A model generated the notes under the pieces. It searched no databases and was not told where the DNA came from. It saw nothing but the letters and a program-made list of their open reading frames with translations. Shown piece by piece: positions 27,991-37,975 of a DNA stretch of 64,000 bases. Position numbers and translations under genes: made by a program. Numbering within the stretch: the stretch's first letter is position 1; each line of letters starts with the position of its first letter. This DNA comes from Spirochaetota bacterium (lineage in GTDB: Bacteria; Spirochaetota; UBA12135; COTS27): assembly GCA_013426755.1 (NCBI GenBank), contig AP019861.1:1075638-1139637 (forward strand). The letters run 5' to 3'.

Positions 27991-28342
27991 AACAGGATTA
28001 CTCGTAAAAGTGGTTTATAAAAGTCGCGTGTAGATTGTTTTGAGAATTGCAGGTCATTTTGAGAACTGCAGGTTATTTTGAAAAAGCAGATTGTTTTGCG
28101 GATTGCTAGCTGATCATACTCAATTTTTAATCATTTCAATGGTTTTTTATACGTTATAGCCTTTTATACGTTATAACATGACAGTATGAGAAAGTGAGGC
28201 AATTGTGGGATGTAAACTGTGTTGTGTGATTGTGTGACGTCACTGCATGTGCTTTAAATGAGCATTATGTGTCCTTTCAAGTAAAAGAGACCGAGGCGGG
28301 ATAATAGACTGAGGCGGGTTTTTATCGTGAAGTCGTGTGAGG
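27991..28342. other. Intergenic gap between ileS and aminotransferase
   Basis: 352 bp with small duplications (ATTTTGAGAACTGCAGGTTATTTTG type at about 28035-28085; TTTTATACGTTATA twice at 28147-28172; GAGGCGGG twice at 28291 and 28311). No gene, no strong hairpin. Confidence 0.5.
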
Positions 28343-31300
28343 TTACGATTTGTACATTTCTATCTGAAAAGTATGCGTGAGAACGGTAAGAGTCGTTTCA
28401 ATCAGGGGTTTAGCTGCAGTATTAGACTTGGTCTTTAAAGGAGCAATTGGTTTATGGTTTTGAGGAGCAGGAGGTGTAAGAGATGGTATTTTCTCTTTGA
28501 TTGTCTGAGATGACGTCATAATAGGCGCGTTATTCCCAGGTCTTAGAACAAGTTCACGAGTAAGGGTCTGTGTTTGAATGAATTCTCGATGTTTTTCAAT
28601 AGCCTGCTTCAAACGATCTGGGCATTGTAGCATGAGTTTAATGGTGTCGTCATAAGCTAGATTGAGTTCTTTACGGATTTTTTGAATGCAATGAATAAAT
28701 TCACGAACAAGTCCTTCTTGTTTTAAATCAGCCGTTAAATCGGTGTCGATAAGACAGCTGATGGCACCTTCGTTATGAATAGGAGAGGTTGATTTTTCAC
28801 TGCGATGAATGACGACGTCTTCTTGGGTTAGAGAAATAGGTTTTCCGTCTGCTATGACGTTAAACGTTCCATTTTTGAGCGCTTCGGCAATTGTTTCGCT
28901 TGATAATTCCATGAGCGACTTATTGATAGCTTTGATATTGTGGCTGTATAATTGTCCGAGTTTTTTAAAATTGGCTTTGGCAGAATAGAGAACATAATCG
29001 GTTTCATCATAACTATGGGCTATCTTTTTTACATTGAGTTCTTCTTTGATCATGGTGTCGTAAGTTTCAAGAAGTTCAGGAATTTTAGCCGTTTTTGAAA
29101 TTACTGTAAGCTTACTGATAGGCTGGCGAATACGGATTTTAGCTTTCAAACGAAGACTTCTTCCAAGTTTGATAACGGTATCGATTGTTTTAATGTCCTC
29201 TTCTAAGTTCAAGTTACGTGCTTGTTGTTGTGTTGTCGGATAGTGTTCTAAGTGCACGGATACGACATCGGCGCTATTTTTAAGGCTTTGATAAATTTTT
29301 TCTGCTAAAAATGGCATAAAAGGCGCTAAAATGATCGAAAAATGTTTGAGAATGCTGTACAGGGTCCGGTACGCCGAATCTTTATCAGCATCATTCTGGC
29401 TTTTCCAAAACCGCTCACGGGACCTACGAATATAAATATTCGTAAGGCTGTCAATGAATGTAATCATAGGTGTAATGGCTTTGTAAATTTGATATGATTG
29501 CATAGCAGCATTGATTTTAGCGATTAACGTTTCTCTAGTGGAGAGAATCCACTTATCAAGGTTATGCGTAAGTGTATTTGGGTCTAGCTTTAGCCACGTG
29601 CGGTCTTCACTAGCACGCCAATTGTCCATACTTGCATAGGTTGTTAAAAACGATAGGGCATTCCATATAGGCAGCATAATAGTACGAATGATCTGTATAA
29701 TGCCCTGTTCTGAGAAACGTAATGTTTCACCTCTCAGAACTTGTGATGAAATAAGATAGGCACGAAGGGCATCGGCGCCGAGTTTATCTAAAATTTCAGT
29801 GGGATCGGGGTAATTTTTCAGTCGTTTAGACATTTTCCTACCGTCTTCGGCTAGAATAAGTCCGCTCACGATGACATTTTTAAATGGACTCCGCCCAAGC
29901 AGACAGGTCCCAATAACAAGCAGTGTATAAAACCATCCACGGGTCTGGTCTAGCCCTTCAGAAATAAAATCTGCTGGAAACCCCGCTTCAAAATTTTCTT
30001 TGTTTTCAAACGGATAATGCTTATATGCATAAGGCATACTTCCCGATTCAAACCAACAATCTAAAACTTCATCGACACGTTTGAATGTTTTGCCATTACG
30101 TGTGATAGTAAGGGTATCGATGTAAGGTTTATGCATATCAGGTAACGATTGTCCGCTAGCCGCTTCTAGTGAAGCAATATCACCAAAACAAATACGCTCG
30201 CCATCCGGAGCTTCCCAGATCGGAATAGGCGTACCCCAGTAACGATTGCGACTGATCGCCCAATCTTTAGCATCACGCAGCCATTCTCCAAACCTTCCCT
30301 CCTTAATATGCTCAGGAATCCAATGAATAGTCTTATTGGTTGCTATCAAATCCTCTTTAATAGCCGTCACATTGACAAACCATGTAGATATTGCTTTGTA
30401 CATAAGCGGTGTATCTGTACGCCAGCAGAATGGATAGCTGTGGTCAATAGTTTTATGGTCAAATAATAAATTGTTTTCTTTAAGTGTTTGAATAATAGTG
30501 CTATTGGCGGCTTTGAAATTAGTACGGGGGGCAATTGTGATCGATGGATCAAAAAAACCGTCTTTGTCTATCGGATCGTAGTGGGGGACGTGATGTAAAT
30601 TGCAGACACGAAAGTCTTCTTCTCCATAAGCAGGTGCCATATGCACAATTCCTACCCCTTCTATTTCGTCCACATACGAATCACTCAGTACTTGAAAGGC
30701 ATTACTGATAGAGGTTTGCGGTCGATCGTTAGCGGGGATAGCGGCTTCTTGTTTTCTCAGAGTTTCTCTGGCATAATTAAAAGGCGGGCGATAACGCACT
30801 CCTTTCAGGGTTTCGCCGCTAAATTCTGCTATAATTTTAATGGGTTTGTCGTTAAATGTCGCGGCAATTCTACTTTTAGCTAAAATATAAATGGCGCCTT
30901 CGTGTTCTACTCTAGCGTATATGATATTGGGATTGACCGCTAGTGCTAGATTGGCAATCAACGTCCAGGGCGTTGTTGTCCAGGCAAGTAAATATTCTTG
31001 TTGGTTTAGTGGGTGTTTGGTGTACGGCTGCTTGGCGTGATTGGAGGCTTGTTCAGTCGTTTTTTTGCTGGAGTCGGTGGCGTGGACGGGAAATTTGACA
31101 ATGATTGAAGGGTCCTGTGTCATTTGATAATTGAGATTGGCTTCAAAATTGGATAGAATCGTAGTTGCTTTCCAGGAATAGGGGACTACTTTAAATCCTT
31201 TATAAATGAGGTTTTTATCGTAGATCTGTTTAAATACCCACCAGATACTTTCCATAAAAGAGCGGTCCATAGTCTTATAATCATTTTCGAAGTCAACCCA

Positions 31301-31771
31301 GCGACCGATTCGGTCAATTGTGCTCTTCCATTGTTCTGTGTAGCGGAGGACAATTTTTTTACAAGCATTGTTAAACTCCTCAATGCCAAATTTCTCGATA
31401 TCATGGCTGGTTTTTAGATCGAGGTTCTTTTGAATCTCCATTTCCACAGGTAAACCGTGGCAATCCCATCCAAATTTCCGTTCAATGTAATGTCCTTGCA
31501 TTGCAAAGTAACGGGGGACAATATCTTTGATAATTCCTGCTAATAAATGCCCATAATGAGGAAGTCCAGTGGCAAAAGGTGGACCGTCATAAAAAACGTA
31601 GGGTTTCTTATCCTTCCGTGTTTTTAATGATTTTTCAAATATAGCGTTTTTTTTCCAGAAGGCTAGGATCTCTGCTTCTTGTTCTGGAAATGATATTTTA
31701 TTAGCAATAGGCGTAAGTGGCGTAAGTGGCGAATGATTGTTATTATCTACGTCGTTATTATTATTATTCAT
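28343..31771 (-). CDS. ileS: Isoleucyl-tRNA synthetase
   Basis: Charges tRNA-Ile with isoleucine. The 1142-residue class I synthetase has the HIGH-type motif in PFATGLPHYGHLLAG (near residue 62), the conserved GWDCHGLPVE segment, the editing (CP1) domain with LAWTTTPWTLI, EGLDQTRGWFYTLL, and the KMSKS motif as GRKMSKRLKNYPDPTEIL. The anticodon-binding region follows (residues about 740-900). The C-terminal part lacks a four-cysteine zinc site and seems to match the eukaryote-like form of IleS, then ends in a Pro/Thr-rich linker and a short terminal strand. The extreme N-terminus is Asn-rich (MNNNNNDVDNNN) from an AAT-type trinucleotide run. Translation could start slightly downstream, but there is no later Met before the core domain. 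Confidence 0.96.
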   Translation of the reverse strand: MNNNNNDVDNNNHSPLTPLTPIANKISFPEQEAEILAFWKKNAIFEKSLKTRKDKKPYVFYDGPPFATGLPHYGHLLAGIIKDIVPRYFAMQGHYIERKFGWDCHGLPVEMEIQKNLDLKTSHDIEKFGIEEFNNACKKIVLRYTEQWKSTIDRIGRWVDFENDYKTMDRSFMESIWWVFKQIYDKNLIYKGFKVVPYSWKATTILSNFEANLNYQMTQDPSIIVKFPVHATDSSKKTTEQASNHAKQPYTKHPLNQQEYLLAWTTTPWTLIANLALAVNPNIIYARVEHEGAIYILAKSRIAATFNDKPIKIIAEFSGETLKGVRYRPPFNYARETLRKQEAAIPANDRPQTSISNAFQVLSDSYVDEIEGVGIVHMAPAYGEEDFRVCNLHHVPHYDPIDKDGFFDPSITIAPRTNFKAANSTIIQTLKENNLLFDHKTIDHSYPFCWRTDTPLMYKAISTWFVNVTAIKEDLIATNKTIHWIPEHIKEGRFGEWLRDAKDWAISRNRYWGTPIPIWEAPDGERICFGDIASLEAASGQSLPDMHKPYIDTLTITRNGKTFKRVDEVLDCWFESGSMPYAYKHYPFENKENFEAGFPADFISEGLDQTRGWFYTLLVIGTCLLGRSPFKNVIVSGLILAEDGRKMSKRLKNYPDPTEILDKLGADALRAYLISSQVLRGETLRFSEQGIIQIIRTIMLPIWNALSFLTTYASMDNWRASEDRTWLKLDPNTLTHNLDKWILSTRETLIAKINAAMQSYQIYKAITPMITFIDSLTNIYIRRSRERFWKSQNDADKDSAYRTLYSILKHFSIILAPFMPFLAEKIYQSLKNSADVVSVHLEHYPTTQQQARNLNLEEDIKTIDTVIKLGRSLRLKAKIRIRQPISKLTVISKTAKIPELLETYDTMIKEELNVKKIAHSYDETDYVLYSAKANFKKLGQLYSHNIKAINKSLMELSSETIAEALKNGTFNVIADGKPISLTQEDVVIHRSEKSTSPIHNEGAISCLIDTDLTADLKQEGLVREFIHCIQKIRKELNLAYDDTIKLMLQCPDRLKQAIEKHREFIQTQTLTRELVLRPGNNAPIMTSSQTIKEKIPSLTPPAPQNHKPIAPLKTKSNTAAKPLIETTLTVLTHTFQIEMYKS

Positions 31772-31952
31772 ACTTTTGGGTGGTTTTTCGGTGCTACTCG
31801 GTTGTTTTAATGATTTAGTAATGAGCTCTACACACGTTCAAATTTGTACGGTCGGTCAATCGTCGGTCAATTATCAGTCAATTACTGGTCAATTAATTGA
31901 AAGAATCCTATTTAATCACAAGAATCCCATTGTTATGCGGACGATTTGACAA

Positions 31953-32022
31953 TTATGTAGACAATTTAATGTAGACAATTCAATGTAGACGATTCAATGT
32001 AGACGATTCAATGTAGACGATT
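31953..32022. repeat. 14-bp tandem repeat, about 5 copies
   Basis: CAATGTAGACGATT, with earlier copies reading ACAATTTAATGTAG. Exact 14-bp steps at 31981, 31995 and 32009. Confidence 0.88.
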
Positions 32023-32097
32023 TGAGAATCTACTTGGTTTTTACAGCAATTTTTAGTACAGTGGCAAGTAGACGCAGTGTTCTAGGCGGCAGTGTTC

Positions 32098-32275
32098 TCA
32101 ATTTTAATACAAACGATCAACTCTCAATTTTTTAATACAAATGGGCACGCCGCAAATTGAAAATAAACGGTCGTGTTTCAATTTCAATACAAACGGTTAT
32201 GTCTCAATTTTAATACAAATGGTCTCGTCCTAACTTTCAAAGCAAGCGATCACATGTTAATTTTAAAATAAATGA
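32098..32275. repeat. Degenerate ~29-bp tandem repeat, about 6 copies
   Basis: Each unit resembles CAATTTTAATACAAACGG followed by TCNNGTCT. Copies have drifted (AATACAAACGATCAACTCT, AATACAAATGGTCTCGTCC, AAAGCAAGCGATCACATGT). Confidence 0.7.
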
Positions 32276-33039
32276 TGATTTTTGTCAAATTTACGCTTTT
32301 TGAGAATATGATTGCTAATCATCAATCATATTTTGTTTGTAATCTGGTTCATACGCTGCCCCACCAGCAATTTTTATACTCTGCTCGACCAGTAATTCAT
32401 TTCAATTGATTGATTTTTTAGTGTTGTGATTGATTTTTTAGGGTTGTTTTTAGCCATTTTCTATGTTATCTTATTTATGTTACCCTATATTATTTTATTC
32501 TATGTTATTTTATCCTGTGTCATTTTATCTTATAAACAGAGTTATATGATATAACTGTATAGGAAATCACACAAAAGTCATACAAAAGCGATGTAAAAGC
32601 CCATGCAGAAGCCATGCAGAAGCGATATAAAAGCTATATAAAAATGATATAGACAACGTCATATCAATTTTACAACGAGTTAAACAATAGTGTAAAATAA
32701 TGTACAATTGTTTACAGTGATCAGTGAGGCAATCAATTTTAATCAATTTTAATCAATTCTAATAAAAAAATGTTTAGGAGTGTATATAAAAAAAGCGGAC
32801 ATATTGAGTTACTAAATCGTATAATGGGTAGATAAACACGCTAGGATAAAATGTGCTAGGATTTTTAGGTCGTTTCAGTATATAAACACACTATGATAAA
32901 CTAGGATAAACTAGAATAAATGACAATATATTAAGATAAATAAACACATTGAGATAAGAAATAGGCTAGGATTGAAAAATAGGCTAGAATTGAATGTTAG
33001 ATAATACAATTTTAAGGAGAATATTTAAAAATACCTATC

Positions 33040-33795
33040 ATGGATAAACGAGAATTTTTAAAAAGACTAGCATTAATAGGTGCTAGTGTGACGGTAGCAG
33101 TCGGTTCTGTCGCCTGGATCAATAACCGAAGAAAAAATGCTAACCACGTGTCAAATAATACGACTACACCGAATAAAGAAACAGAAAACATTGAAAAACC
33201 GACAGCTTCTTCACAATTTTCACAATTGGATGCATCGAGCAGTCATTCTCCTTCGAAGCAGCCCAACTCTAAGCAGAACGCCAATTCGCACGCCAGTTTA
33301 CAGGCTAATTCAGACGTCTCTTCACACAATAAAACTCAAAAAAAATCTGATTCATTAGAACATTCCAAACAAGCACAACAGGAGCCGCAGAAATCAATGG
33401 TCAAAAAACTAGAACTAAGTGATACAGAATGGAAGAAACGTCTTACGAAAGAACAGTACTACATTCTCAGAAAGGAAGGGACCGAGCGCCCCTTCACGTC
33501 ACCGCTCAATAACGAGAAACGTGACGGTGTTTTTCATTGTGTCGGATGTGACCTAGAACTTTTTACAAGTAAAATGAAGTATGACAGTGGTACAGGATGG
33601 CCAAGCTTTTTTACTCACATAGAAGGACACTTTGAAACTAAAGATGATTACAATCTTATTGCTAAACGTACAGAATACCACTGCGCCAGATGTGGTGGTC
33701 ATCACGGACATGTCTTCGATGACGGACCGCAACCCACAGGACAACGGTGGTGCAATAATGGCATCGCTCTCAAATTTGTTCCCCAAAAAACTTGA
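33040..33795 (+). CDS. msrB: Exported peptide-methionine (R)-S-oxide reductase
   Basis: Repairs oxidised methionine (R form) in proteins. The C-terminal ~125 residues are a full MsrB domain: WKKRLTKEQYYILRKEGTER, zinc ligands Cys167/Cys170 (CVGC) and Cys215/Cys218 (CARC), YDSGTGWPSF, HHGHVFDDGPQPTGQRWC and the catalytic Cys238 in RWCNNGIALKF. In front is a membrane-targeting N-terminus (MDKREFLKRLALIGASVTVA) followed by about 85 residues of Ser/Asn/Gln/Lys-rich linker. The KREFLKR sequence resembles a Tat signal with KR in place of RR, but a simple membrane anchor is equally possible. This places the enzyme outside the cytoplasm. The next gene encodes the matching exported MsrA. Confidence 0.94.
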   Translation: MDKREFLKRLALIGASVTVAVGSVAWINNRRKNANHVSNNTTTPNKETENIEKPTASSQFSQLDASSSHSPSKQPNSKQNANSHASLQANSDVSSHNKTQKKSDSLEHSKQAQQEPQKSMVKKLELSDTEWKKRLTKEQYYILRKEGTERPFTSPLNNEKRDGVFHCVGCDLELFTSKMKYDSGTGWPSFFTHIEGHFETKDDYNLIAKRTEYHCARCGGHHGHVFDDGPQPTGQRWCNNGIALKFVPQKT

Positions 33796-34171
33796 ATCTC
33801 ATTTGAAACTCATTTGAGTCTTATTTGAAACTTATAAAACTTAAATCTTATAAAACTTAAATCTCATTTTTATACACTAAATCTTATTTTTATACATTTC
33901 GGCACTTTTATGCACTAAGTCTTATTTTTATATGTCTGGGCACATTGATTGCGTATGATTTACTAGATATTAGATATAAATCACTAGGCCTAAAAAAATA
34001 GGCTAAATATGTGTCCTAGCCAAACTCTTATTGATAGCTCTCTTTAACCAAGTCATTATAATCAATTCATTATAACCAAGTCATTAATCACTCTTTTAAC
34101 CAGATCATAAATTAAACAAGCCATAGAACTTAACAATTTACTTTTTATAATTTATAGGTTATTTTTTATTG
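33796..34171. other. Gap between msrB and msrA with short repeats
   Basis: 376 bp. Bases about 33790-33930 consist of drifted repeats of CTCATTTGAAACT, TATAAAACTTAAATCT (twice) and TCTTATTTTTATACA; 34050-34090 has CAAGTCATTATAATCAATTCATTATAAC. No gene and no clear terminator, so msrB and msrA may be separate transcripts or loosely linked. Confidence 0.5.
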
Positions 34172-34885
34172 ATGAAATCTTACTTAACTACGCTTTTAAC
34201 TACGTTTTATGCTAAACGACGGCATTTTATTTCACTAGTAAGCGTGTCCGTTCTAACAATAATTGTCGGTGCAGCATTGTTTGCTATGACTGAGAAAGCA
34301 GGAAGCCCAAAAAACCAGGAGGTGCAGGCTGTGAGTTCAAATAAAAACATTAAAAAAGCTACTTTCGCAGGGGGGTGCTTCTGGTGTCTCGAAGACCCTT
34401 ATGATAGATTAAAAGGTGTTTCCGCCACGGTCGCAGGATACATCGGTGATGACAGAAATTCAGCAACATATCCGAAGGTCTCTGCAGGAAAAACAGGCCA
34501 TCGTGAAGCACTTCAGGTCACCTACGACAGTTCTATCGTGACTTATGAAAAATTGTTGTATATCTTCTGGCGTAATATTGATCCTACCGACGAAAGAGGT
34601 CAATTTTGTGATAAGGGATTCCAGTACACCACTGCCATTTATCCGCATGATGCTAACCAACTTAAAGAAGCCACCGCTTCTAAAGACACCGTCGCTAAAA
34701 AATTTAAAAAACAAGGCGTCGCTACGCAAATTATTACCGCTGATCCCGGAGATTTCTTCCCAGCAGAAGACTACCATCAAGACTACTACGTAAAGAACCC
34801 GAAACGTTATAAATTGTACCGTTATGCCTGTGGTCGCGACCAACAACTGAGAAAACTCTGGGGCGATTACGCAGGCGGACATTGA
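34172..34885 (+). CDS. msrA: Exported peptide-methionine (S)-S-oxide reductase
   Basis: Reduces the S form of methionine sulfoxide, complementing MsrB. The catalytic motif is ATFAGGCFWCLEDPY with the nucleophile in GGCFWC, followed by GVSATVAGYIGD, the GHREALQVTYD segment and AEDYHQDYYVKNPKRY, all typical of MsrA. A C-terminal cysteine in YRYACGRD could be the resolving cysteine. The first 40 residues contain a hydrophobic export signal (LVSVSVLTIIVGAALFAM), so the enzyme is periplasmic or membrane-anchored. The longest frame starts at a TTG (34169); the overlapping ATG at 34172 is used here. The MsrB and MsrA pair with separate signals would protect envelope proteins from oxidation. Confidence 0.95.
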   Translation: MKSYLTTLLTTFYAKRRHFISLVSVSVLTIIVGAALFAMTEKAGSPKNQEVQAVSSNKNIKKATFAGGCFWCLEDPYDRLKGVSATVAGYIGDDRNSATYPKVSAGKTGHREALQVTYDSSIVTYEKLLYIFWRNIDPTDERGQFCDKGFQYTTAIYPHDANQLKEATASKDTVAKKFKKQGVATQIITADPGDFFPAEDYHQDYYVKNPKRYKLYRYACGRDQQLRKLWGDYAGGH

Positions 34886-35108
34886 TTGTGTTTTGCTTCA
34901 TTCCTGTTATAACGATATTATAACGGTATTATCTGATGCACAGAAAATACTGATCGAGAGTGCTGTTTAGGAATACTGATCGGAGGTATGGCTAAAAAGT
35001 ACTGTTTAGAAGTACTTATTATTGAACTTAGCTATCTACTTCTAAGGTGCTGGGCTCTTAGGGTATTTTAACGTGAATAAAGGTATTTATTCTAGCAGAG
35101 ATAACAAC

Positions 35109-36356
35109 TTAGCTAAGTGAGCTGAGTTCTTGAAAGACCTTATGTGTAAGAAGGGCTGTTTTTTGCCATGTGAACTTTCTGATGTGGGCTTTTGTTTGAG
35201 CGAGTAAAGCAGCCTCTTCACGTTTGTCTATCGTTAAAAACTGTTCTACGACCCGTTTGATATCACTTATACGGTAAGGATCAAAGTAGGGGTAGGTCGG
35301 TCCTAGAATATCACGATGAGTGGCAATATCCGAACAGATCGGCAGTGTCTGTGCTCGAATGCTTTCTAATACAGGAAGATCAAACCCCTCTATAAGTGAA
35401 GGTTGCAGTGTGAAGCGTGCTCCTGCGACAAGCACAGCTAAATCACGTTCGGCGAGATTGCTTAGACAGGAAATGTGATGATGAAGGTTTTTTCTAGTCA
35501 TTTCATGCATCCATCTTCCGCTACCTACGGTTACAAGGGTGAAATGACTTAATTGCGGCAATGTGTTAAGAACTTCGATGCATGCACGCATTCCTAGTGC
35601 TATGTTTTTTCTTACGGTATGGCTGCCAAAGTATAAAATATAGCATTTATAACGCAGCGTCGAGGGAAACGAAGGGTAACGTTTCATCAAGTCCTTAATG
35701 CACTTTTCAAAGCTAGCTTTAGTGTAAGGCTTGAAACTGGCCGCGCCTGCTAATGGTGTTACGACTATTTTATGATTGTAAGCTTGACCGATGACGTTTA
35801 AGATTTGCTGTTTTGATGTTGGTGAGACGGTTAAGATCTTATCATAGAAACGATGTTTTAATTTTAGCGTAAGGTAGTGTTCTATTCCTTTCGTATTGAG
35901 TGCGTTTAACCGCATTTTACGCGAGAATAATACACTTGCTTTTATGAAATGGGTAGGAATCAGGTCATGGATTGTAAGGACGACTTTTATATTGGCATGT
36001 GACCATTTTTTTATTGCACCAGGCAATTCTAAATGCGGAAAGAACACAATGTTTATCTTTGGCGTGTGATTTAATACTTCGCTTTGAAAAGCTTTTAAAT
36101 AATAGGACTTCTCTTGACAGGGTGAGATATGCGCGGGTATTTTTAACAGGTGAACACTCATCAAGTGCTTCGGGAGTTTGGTTGCAGTAAGATGTATGGG
36201 ATGTATGCTCCATAGATGGAAATGATAGTATGGACGTTTTTTTTTATTAATATAGTGGCGGTGGAGAGCGTGAAGTAAATAGGCTAGATAGGTACGAAAC
36301 CCACCGCCTAGTGGAGCAGAACTGATATATCTGGCATCAATAGCGATGTGTAGCAT
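35109..36356 (-). CDS. Glycosyltransferase family 4 (copy 1)
   Basis: Retaining glycosyltransferase of GT-B fold, family GT4. The N-terminal half begins MLHIAIDARYISSAPLGG (a glycine-rich turn) with HDLIPTHFI; the C-terminal half has YILYFGSHTVRKN, LVTVGSGRW and the donor-site motif LQPSLIEGFDLPVLES, with the glutamate pair E..F....E. The sugar donor and acceptor are unknown; cell-envelope glycan or glycolipid decoration is a reasonable guess. AGGGA nine bases before the ATG supports the start. It is a clear paralogue of the gene 240 bp upstream, matching in HDLIPT(H/Y)FI, KI(L/I)TVS and the donor motif. Confidence 0.88.
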   Translation of the reverse strand: MLHIAIDARYISSAPLGGGFRTYLAYLLHALHRHYINKKKRPYYHFHLWSIHPIHLTATKLPKHLMSVHLLKIPAHISPCQEKSYYLKAFQSEVLNHTPKINIVFFPHLELPGAIKKWSHANIKVVLTIHDLIPTHFIKASVLFSRKMRLNALNTKGIEHYLTLKLKHRFYDKILTVSPTSKQQILNVIGQAYNHKIVVTPLAGAASFKPYTKASFEKCIKDLMKRYPSFPSTLRYKCYILYFGSHTVRKNIALGMRACIEVLNTLPQLSHFTLVTVGSGRWMHEMTRKNLHHHISCLSNLAERDLAVLVAGARFTLQPSLIEGFDLPVLESIRAQTLPICSDIATHRDILGPTYPYFDPYRISDIKRVVEQFLTIDKREEAALLAQTKAHIRKFTWQKTALLTHKVFQELSSLS

Positions 36357-36598
36357 ATACTTGTCCCTAGCAAAATAAAATAATTATAGCCTCATTGCCA
36401 CGTGAAAGAAGTGCTCTATCATCAGGTCAAATTTCATGACAAGCGACTATTTCAACTTGCAACCTGCAACCACTCACTACGTAGCCATATGAAAATTATT
36501 GTCTGTATTTTAGGGGGTTGACTTAGGGTCGATCAGCCACTTAGTCAATTACTCAGTCAGTCACTTGCTTTTGGCAGTATTTATGGGCAGTATTTTTA

Positions 36599-37975
36599 TT
36601 ACCGATTTTTATTCCTCACTTCATTATCATTAACTTCATTGCTAAAAAGAGATGAAAGGGCTTCATGTGTGAGGGTAGCGGTTTTTTCCCATGAAAAGTG
36701 CTTAGCATTGTCTTTTGCTTCGGTGAGAAGTCGTGTGAGTTCGGCTGGCGGGCATGTTAAAAAGTATTTGATGACCCGTTTGATGTCTTTTAAGCGGTAT
36801 GGATTGAAACGTGGGTATTTTCTTCCTATAATGGCAGGCGTTGTTTCAATGTCTGAACAGAGAGGCGGTGTATTTAACCGAACGCTCTCTAGAATAGGAA
36901 GACCAAAGCCTTCAATAAGGGGTGGCTGCAGCGTGAATTTGGCCCCCGCAATAAGAATAGCCAATTCTTGCTTGGTCATGAATTTTAAAAATACTAGGTC
37001 TTTATGAAGACCTTGTTCTATTAAAGTCCGTGTTCGAATTCCATAGCCGACCATGACTATTTTAATGTGCTGAAATTGTGGCAATTCTGCTAAAACTTCA
37101 AGACAGGCACGGATAGCTAAGACAATATTACGGCGCAGTCCATATCCGCCATAATAGACAATGTATTCTTTATAGCGAAGAGGATCGCCCACGACTTGAG
37201 CGGAATTAGGGTCTTTAAGACTAGCATGATATTCATCGTTATGACTGTAACAGGTCGGATCAAAACGTTTAGCCATTAAGGTCGGCAACCAGTTATCCCA
37301 TGTTTTTTTGTCATAAGGCCTAAACGTTTCATCAGCACCTAAGGGCGTCACAATCACTTTGGGTTTTTGCTTGAACCCAATAACCTTCAAAAGATGGCGC
37401 TCACTCGTCTTAGAGACGGTTATTATTTTGTCCCAATACCGATGGTTAAATTTGATCCTTGTATAATAGGATACGCCTTCACTAGACATGGCTTCGAGGC
37501 GGATTCTTCCTGAGAAGATTCCTCGTAAAATCACAGAGGGTGCTATAAAATAAGTCGGAATTAAATCGTGAACAACGCAAACAACTTTAATGCCATGTTT
37601 ACGCCAAAGGTGAGAGTCCTTAGGAAATTCGATGTGTGGAAAGAAGACAATATCAATTTTCGGCTTGATAGCAATAACAGTTTCTTGAAAAACCTTAAAA
37701 TAGGCTACTTTGTCATAGGTATAAATATTATTCTCTGAAACAGGCAATAGCGTAACCGTACAGTGTTCTGCTAAAAGTCCTAGCCGTTTGAGATTGATCT
37801 CGTTTATTCCCAGTAAGTAAAAATGGTAACGAGGTGCTTCTCCATGCAGATTTACATTATACTTGTTTTGTAATCCGAGTAAAACATTGGATAGGTAGGT
37901 GTAAATTCCCATCCCTTCGTTATGAGCACTGATTAGACGGGCTTCTACTGCAATATGAAGCGTTTTTTGAAGCAT
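36599..37975 (-). CDS. Glycosyltransferase family 4 (copy 2)
   Basis: Second GT4 glycosyltransferase, 458 residues. Start MLQKTLHIAVEARLISAHN, then HDLIPTYFIAPS, IITVSKTSERHL, the donor-binding half with YIVYYGGYGLRRN and IVMVGYGIRTR, and LQPPLIEGFGLPILES as the family signature. It is about 40 residues longer than copy 1, mainly by an insert near residues 225-255 (PTCYSHNDEYHASLKDPN). Both genes are on the minus strand with a 242-bp gap, so they probably arose by tandem duplication and act in one glycan pathway. No other polysaccharide genes flank them. Confidence 0.88.
   Translation of the reverse strand: MLQKTLHIAVEARLISAHNEGMGIYTYLSNVLLGLQNKYNVNLHGEAPRYHFYLLGINEINLKRLGLLAEHCTVTLLPVSENNIYTYDKVAYFKVFQETVIAIKPKIDIVFFPHIEFPKDSHLWRKHGIKVVCVVHDLIPTYFIAPSVILRGIFSGRIRLEAMSSEGVSYYTRIKFNHRYWDKIITVSKTSERHLLKVIGFKQKPKVIVTPLGADETFRPYDKKTWDNWLPTLMAKRFDPTCYSHNDEYHASLKDPNSAQVVGDPLRYKEYIVYYGGYGLRRNIVLAIRACLEVLAELPQFQHIKIVMVGYGIRTRTLIEQGLHKDLVFLKFMTKQELAILIAGAKFTLQPPLIEGFGLPILESVRLNTPPLCSDIETTPAIIGRKYPRFNPYRLKDIKRVIKYFLTCPPAELTRLLTEAKDNAKHFSWEKTATLTHEALSSLFSNEVNDNEVRNKNR

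Larger units (their letters stand above)
31772..33039. other. Long non-coding gap with several repeat families
   Basis: 1268 bp between the divergent ileS and msrB genes. It has GGTCAATTA-type 12-bp repeats at about 31850-31895, a 14-bp repeat at 31953-32022 and a ~29-bp degenerate repeat at 32098-32275. Further on are TTTTATSYTATGTTA-like repeats (32450-32545), AAGCCATGCAGAAGCGATATA-like repeats (32575-32650) and TAGGATAAA-type repeats (32840-32950). No gene or structured RNA recognised. The promoters of ileS and msrB should lie at the two ends. Confidence 0.55.
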
